Origin: Isochrysis galbana
Lineage: Eukaryota > Haptophyta > Isochrysidales > Isochrysidaceae
NCBI GenBank assembly: GCA_018136815.1
Contig: CM030933.1
Span: forward strand, 1,750,379-1,814,378
Reading direction: 5' to 3'
Length of the DNA: 64,000 bases
Below, in pieces: positions 62,509 through 64,000 of the stretch. The notes beneath the pieces are model-generated. The model saw only the letters and a list, made by a program, of their open reading frames with translations, was not told where the DNA came from and did not search any database. The stretch's first letter is position 1. Each line of letters starts with the position of its first letter. The translations under genes were made by a program, and so were the position numbers.

Positions 62509-64000
62509 AGCCCGGTCACTCACTAGGGGGTTGCGGAGGGCAAAATCGGTAATGGGCAAATGGAGGCCTAAATAAGCTTTCTATTAGGGCGGTCAAACAG
62601 GGACTTTTTAACGACTAATAAGGGTTGGGCTGCATTTTTTGACCGTGGCGCGATGCCCAATAAAAAACCTCCCGGGGGGGCTACCTGACGCTACGAAAAT
62701 CTTCGCCAAGAAATGGTGCGATTCGCCCCCCTCTCTCCCCCTCCGTCACGCGCGCTCACGCTCTACTCGTAAAGAATTGGCGGTCGCGCCCGCGGGGGGA
62801 TCGGTTCCTTTATATCTAAGCTACATTCGGCATTTGATTCCCGCCCGATGCAGCGCCGTGTCGGGCTGCCGACAGTCCGACCACCCCCTGACCCTCTGGC
62901 ATCATTGCCTGCGCAGCCCACCCAGCACATCACAGCGCGCGCACGCGGCTACCCTGGCTACCAGAGGCCCCACCCCGACCATCCCGACCCGCCCCTCGCA
63001 GGATTCGCCCTCTCTCGAACTCGGCATCGAGAACTAGGATCAGCTCACCGGCGCGGCAGTTCACTCGTGGCTGACGAGCCTCCGCATTGAGGCTGCCAAC
63101 GCGGCCATCCTCCCTCTGACAGTGCCAGATCTGGCGTTGATCGATGAGGTGAGACCCGTGGGCGGCCTCAGGACGGGCTTCGTCGTGGCGCTCTACGCCA
63201 CGGCGAGCAGGAAAGCCCAAGATCCTGCCAGAGCGCCTCACAGCGCATCTGGCGGGAACCCACCACCCAGAGCAGAAATCATCTTCTGCCGCTGGGTGGT
63301 GGGCATCGTTGGATCCGACGTCCTGTCATCAGTCGTCATCCGTCGTTCTCGCTCTCGTCGCTCTCGCTCTCGTAACACTCGTACCCTACAGCCTCGCCTC
63401 GCCTCACCATCCCCTGCCAACACAGCCCTCCTCTCACTCACCCTCGCCTCTCGCCTCTCGCTCGATGTCGCTCTCGCCGCCGTCCTCGCCCTCGCCCAAG
63501 CCCGCCTGCCCGCCTTCCTCTAGTGACGGGCTTCAGCCCGTCAGCACCTCCGAAGTCGTCTCCCTCGCCGCGCCTGCCGCCGGTCTTGCCCCTTCATCAT
63601 TGCCCTCAGGCCCTATGGGCCATCCCAATTCGTCATCCCCCCGCGGGCGCTACCGCCAATTCTTTACGGGTAGCGAGCGTGAGCGCGCGTGACGGAGGGG
63701 GAGAGAGGGGGGGCGGATCGCACCATTTCTTGGCAAAGACTTTCGTAGCGTCAGGTAGCTCCCCCTGGAGTTTTTATTGGGTATCGCGCCACGGTCAAAA
63801 AATGCAGCCCAGCCCTTACTTATGTTTAAAAAGCCCCTGTTTGACCGCCCTACGATATTCGGAATTTTTCGAAAATTTCGCCGGAGAACCCCCAAATTTT
63901 TTGCTAATCCATCCTACTGGAACCTATAGGGAGCTTACTAAGCCCTTGATTTACCCATAGTAGCTAGTGCCCTCCGCACCTCCATAGTGAGCGACCGGGC
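62509..64000. mobile_element. Long-TIR transposon family B, containing a nested family A element
   Basis: The left end AGCCCGGTCACTCACTAGGG (62509) and the inverted right end ...TAGTGAGCGACCGGGC at the very edge of the window (64000) form a TIR pair; internal TIR blocks also match 58157-58330. Removing the nested family A element leaves mostly TIR sequence and no transposase. Confidence 0.7.
62587..63850. mobile_element. Long-TIR transposon family A with TA duplication
   Basis: Terminal inverted repeats of ~217 bp (62587-62803 and 63634-63850) start GGGCGGTCAAACAGGG and are flanked by TA at both sides (62585-62586, 63851-63852), as expected for a Tc1/mariner-like or other TA-target element. 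The 830-bp interior encodes no transposase, so it is non-autonomous. A plus-strand stretch near 63030-63200 reads AVHSWLTSLRIEAANAAILP then LTVPDLALIDEV and may be a captured gene piece. Confidence 0.8.

Overview
This window looks like nuclear DNA of a eukaryotic microalga. Genes are intron-containing and GC-rich, and they are separated by dense transposable-element debris and long (GA)n/(CT)n tracts. A secondary-plastid alga such as a haptophyte fits best: the Rieske oxygenase starts with a signal-peptide-like leader followed by an Arg-rich transit-like stretch, and two of the seven main introns I could place read best as GC-AG (donor AG|GCGCGC), an intron type I recall as common in haptophytes. 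This placement is inference. There are no operons, bacterial regulatory sites or CRISPR.

Host genes, left to right: (1) 5252-7885(-), a TrmA/RlmD-like methyltransferase fold fused to a P-loop kinase; (2) 12652-13386(-), a SEL1-repeat protein, divergent from (3) 14575-16394(+), a Bax-inhibitor-1/TMBIM membrane protein in 4 exons; (4) 20902-22830(+), an unrecognised membrane-anchored protein; (5) 25664-29963(+), a full-length ABCC (MRP-type) transporter in 2 exons; (6) 32461-33375(-), a secreted 2OG-Fe(II) prolyl-4-hydroxylase-like enzyme, divergent from (7) 34061-34858(+), a secreted SnoaL/NTF2-like protein; (8) 35882-36724(+), a GDSL/SGNH hydrolase; (9) 39248-41822(-), an F-box + degenerate CDK + cyclin fusion; (10) 45859-47534(+), a Rieske oxygenase of the PAO/TIC55 family; (11) 50547-57520(-), a ~2143-residue Sfi1-like Trp-repeat protein in 4 exons. 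The exon joins given were worked out by hand and each keeps frame.

Mobile DNA fills most of the rest. A LINE family is represented by at least one long internally deleted copy (421-3803) and many fragments. Nine LINE heads share a short palindrome (AACTAT-nnnn-ATAGTT or CTATCGTT-nn-AACGATAG) just upstream of an ATGGAGCG start. Several copies have inverted 5' parts that look like twin priming. hAT-like transposase pieces occur at 3.9 kb, 44.1 kb (chromodomain + BED finger) and 48.3 kb (with a Tudor-like insert, broken by a 100-N assembly gap). A DDE transposase remnant at 59.8-60.9 kb is fused in frame to LINE ORF1 sequence. Two long-TIR DNA transposon families (ends TAGGGCGGTCAAAC and AGCCCGGTCACTCACTAG) are nested at 62.5-64.0 kb. 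Other repeats are a tRNA-derived SINE, a third dispersed non-coding family (9.2, 18.1-19.0 and 49.7 kb), a 205-bp tandem repeat and a 21-copy 30-bp minisatellite.

The most unusual protein-level finding is the F-box/pseudo-CDK/cyclin fusion: one polypeptide that carries ubiquitin-ligase adaptor, CDK-like and cyclin modules but lacks every key kinase catalytic residue. The methyltransferase-kinase fusion, which also has eroded methyltransferase motifs, is second.
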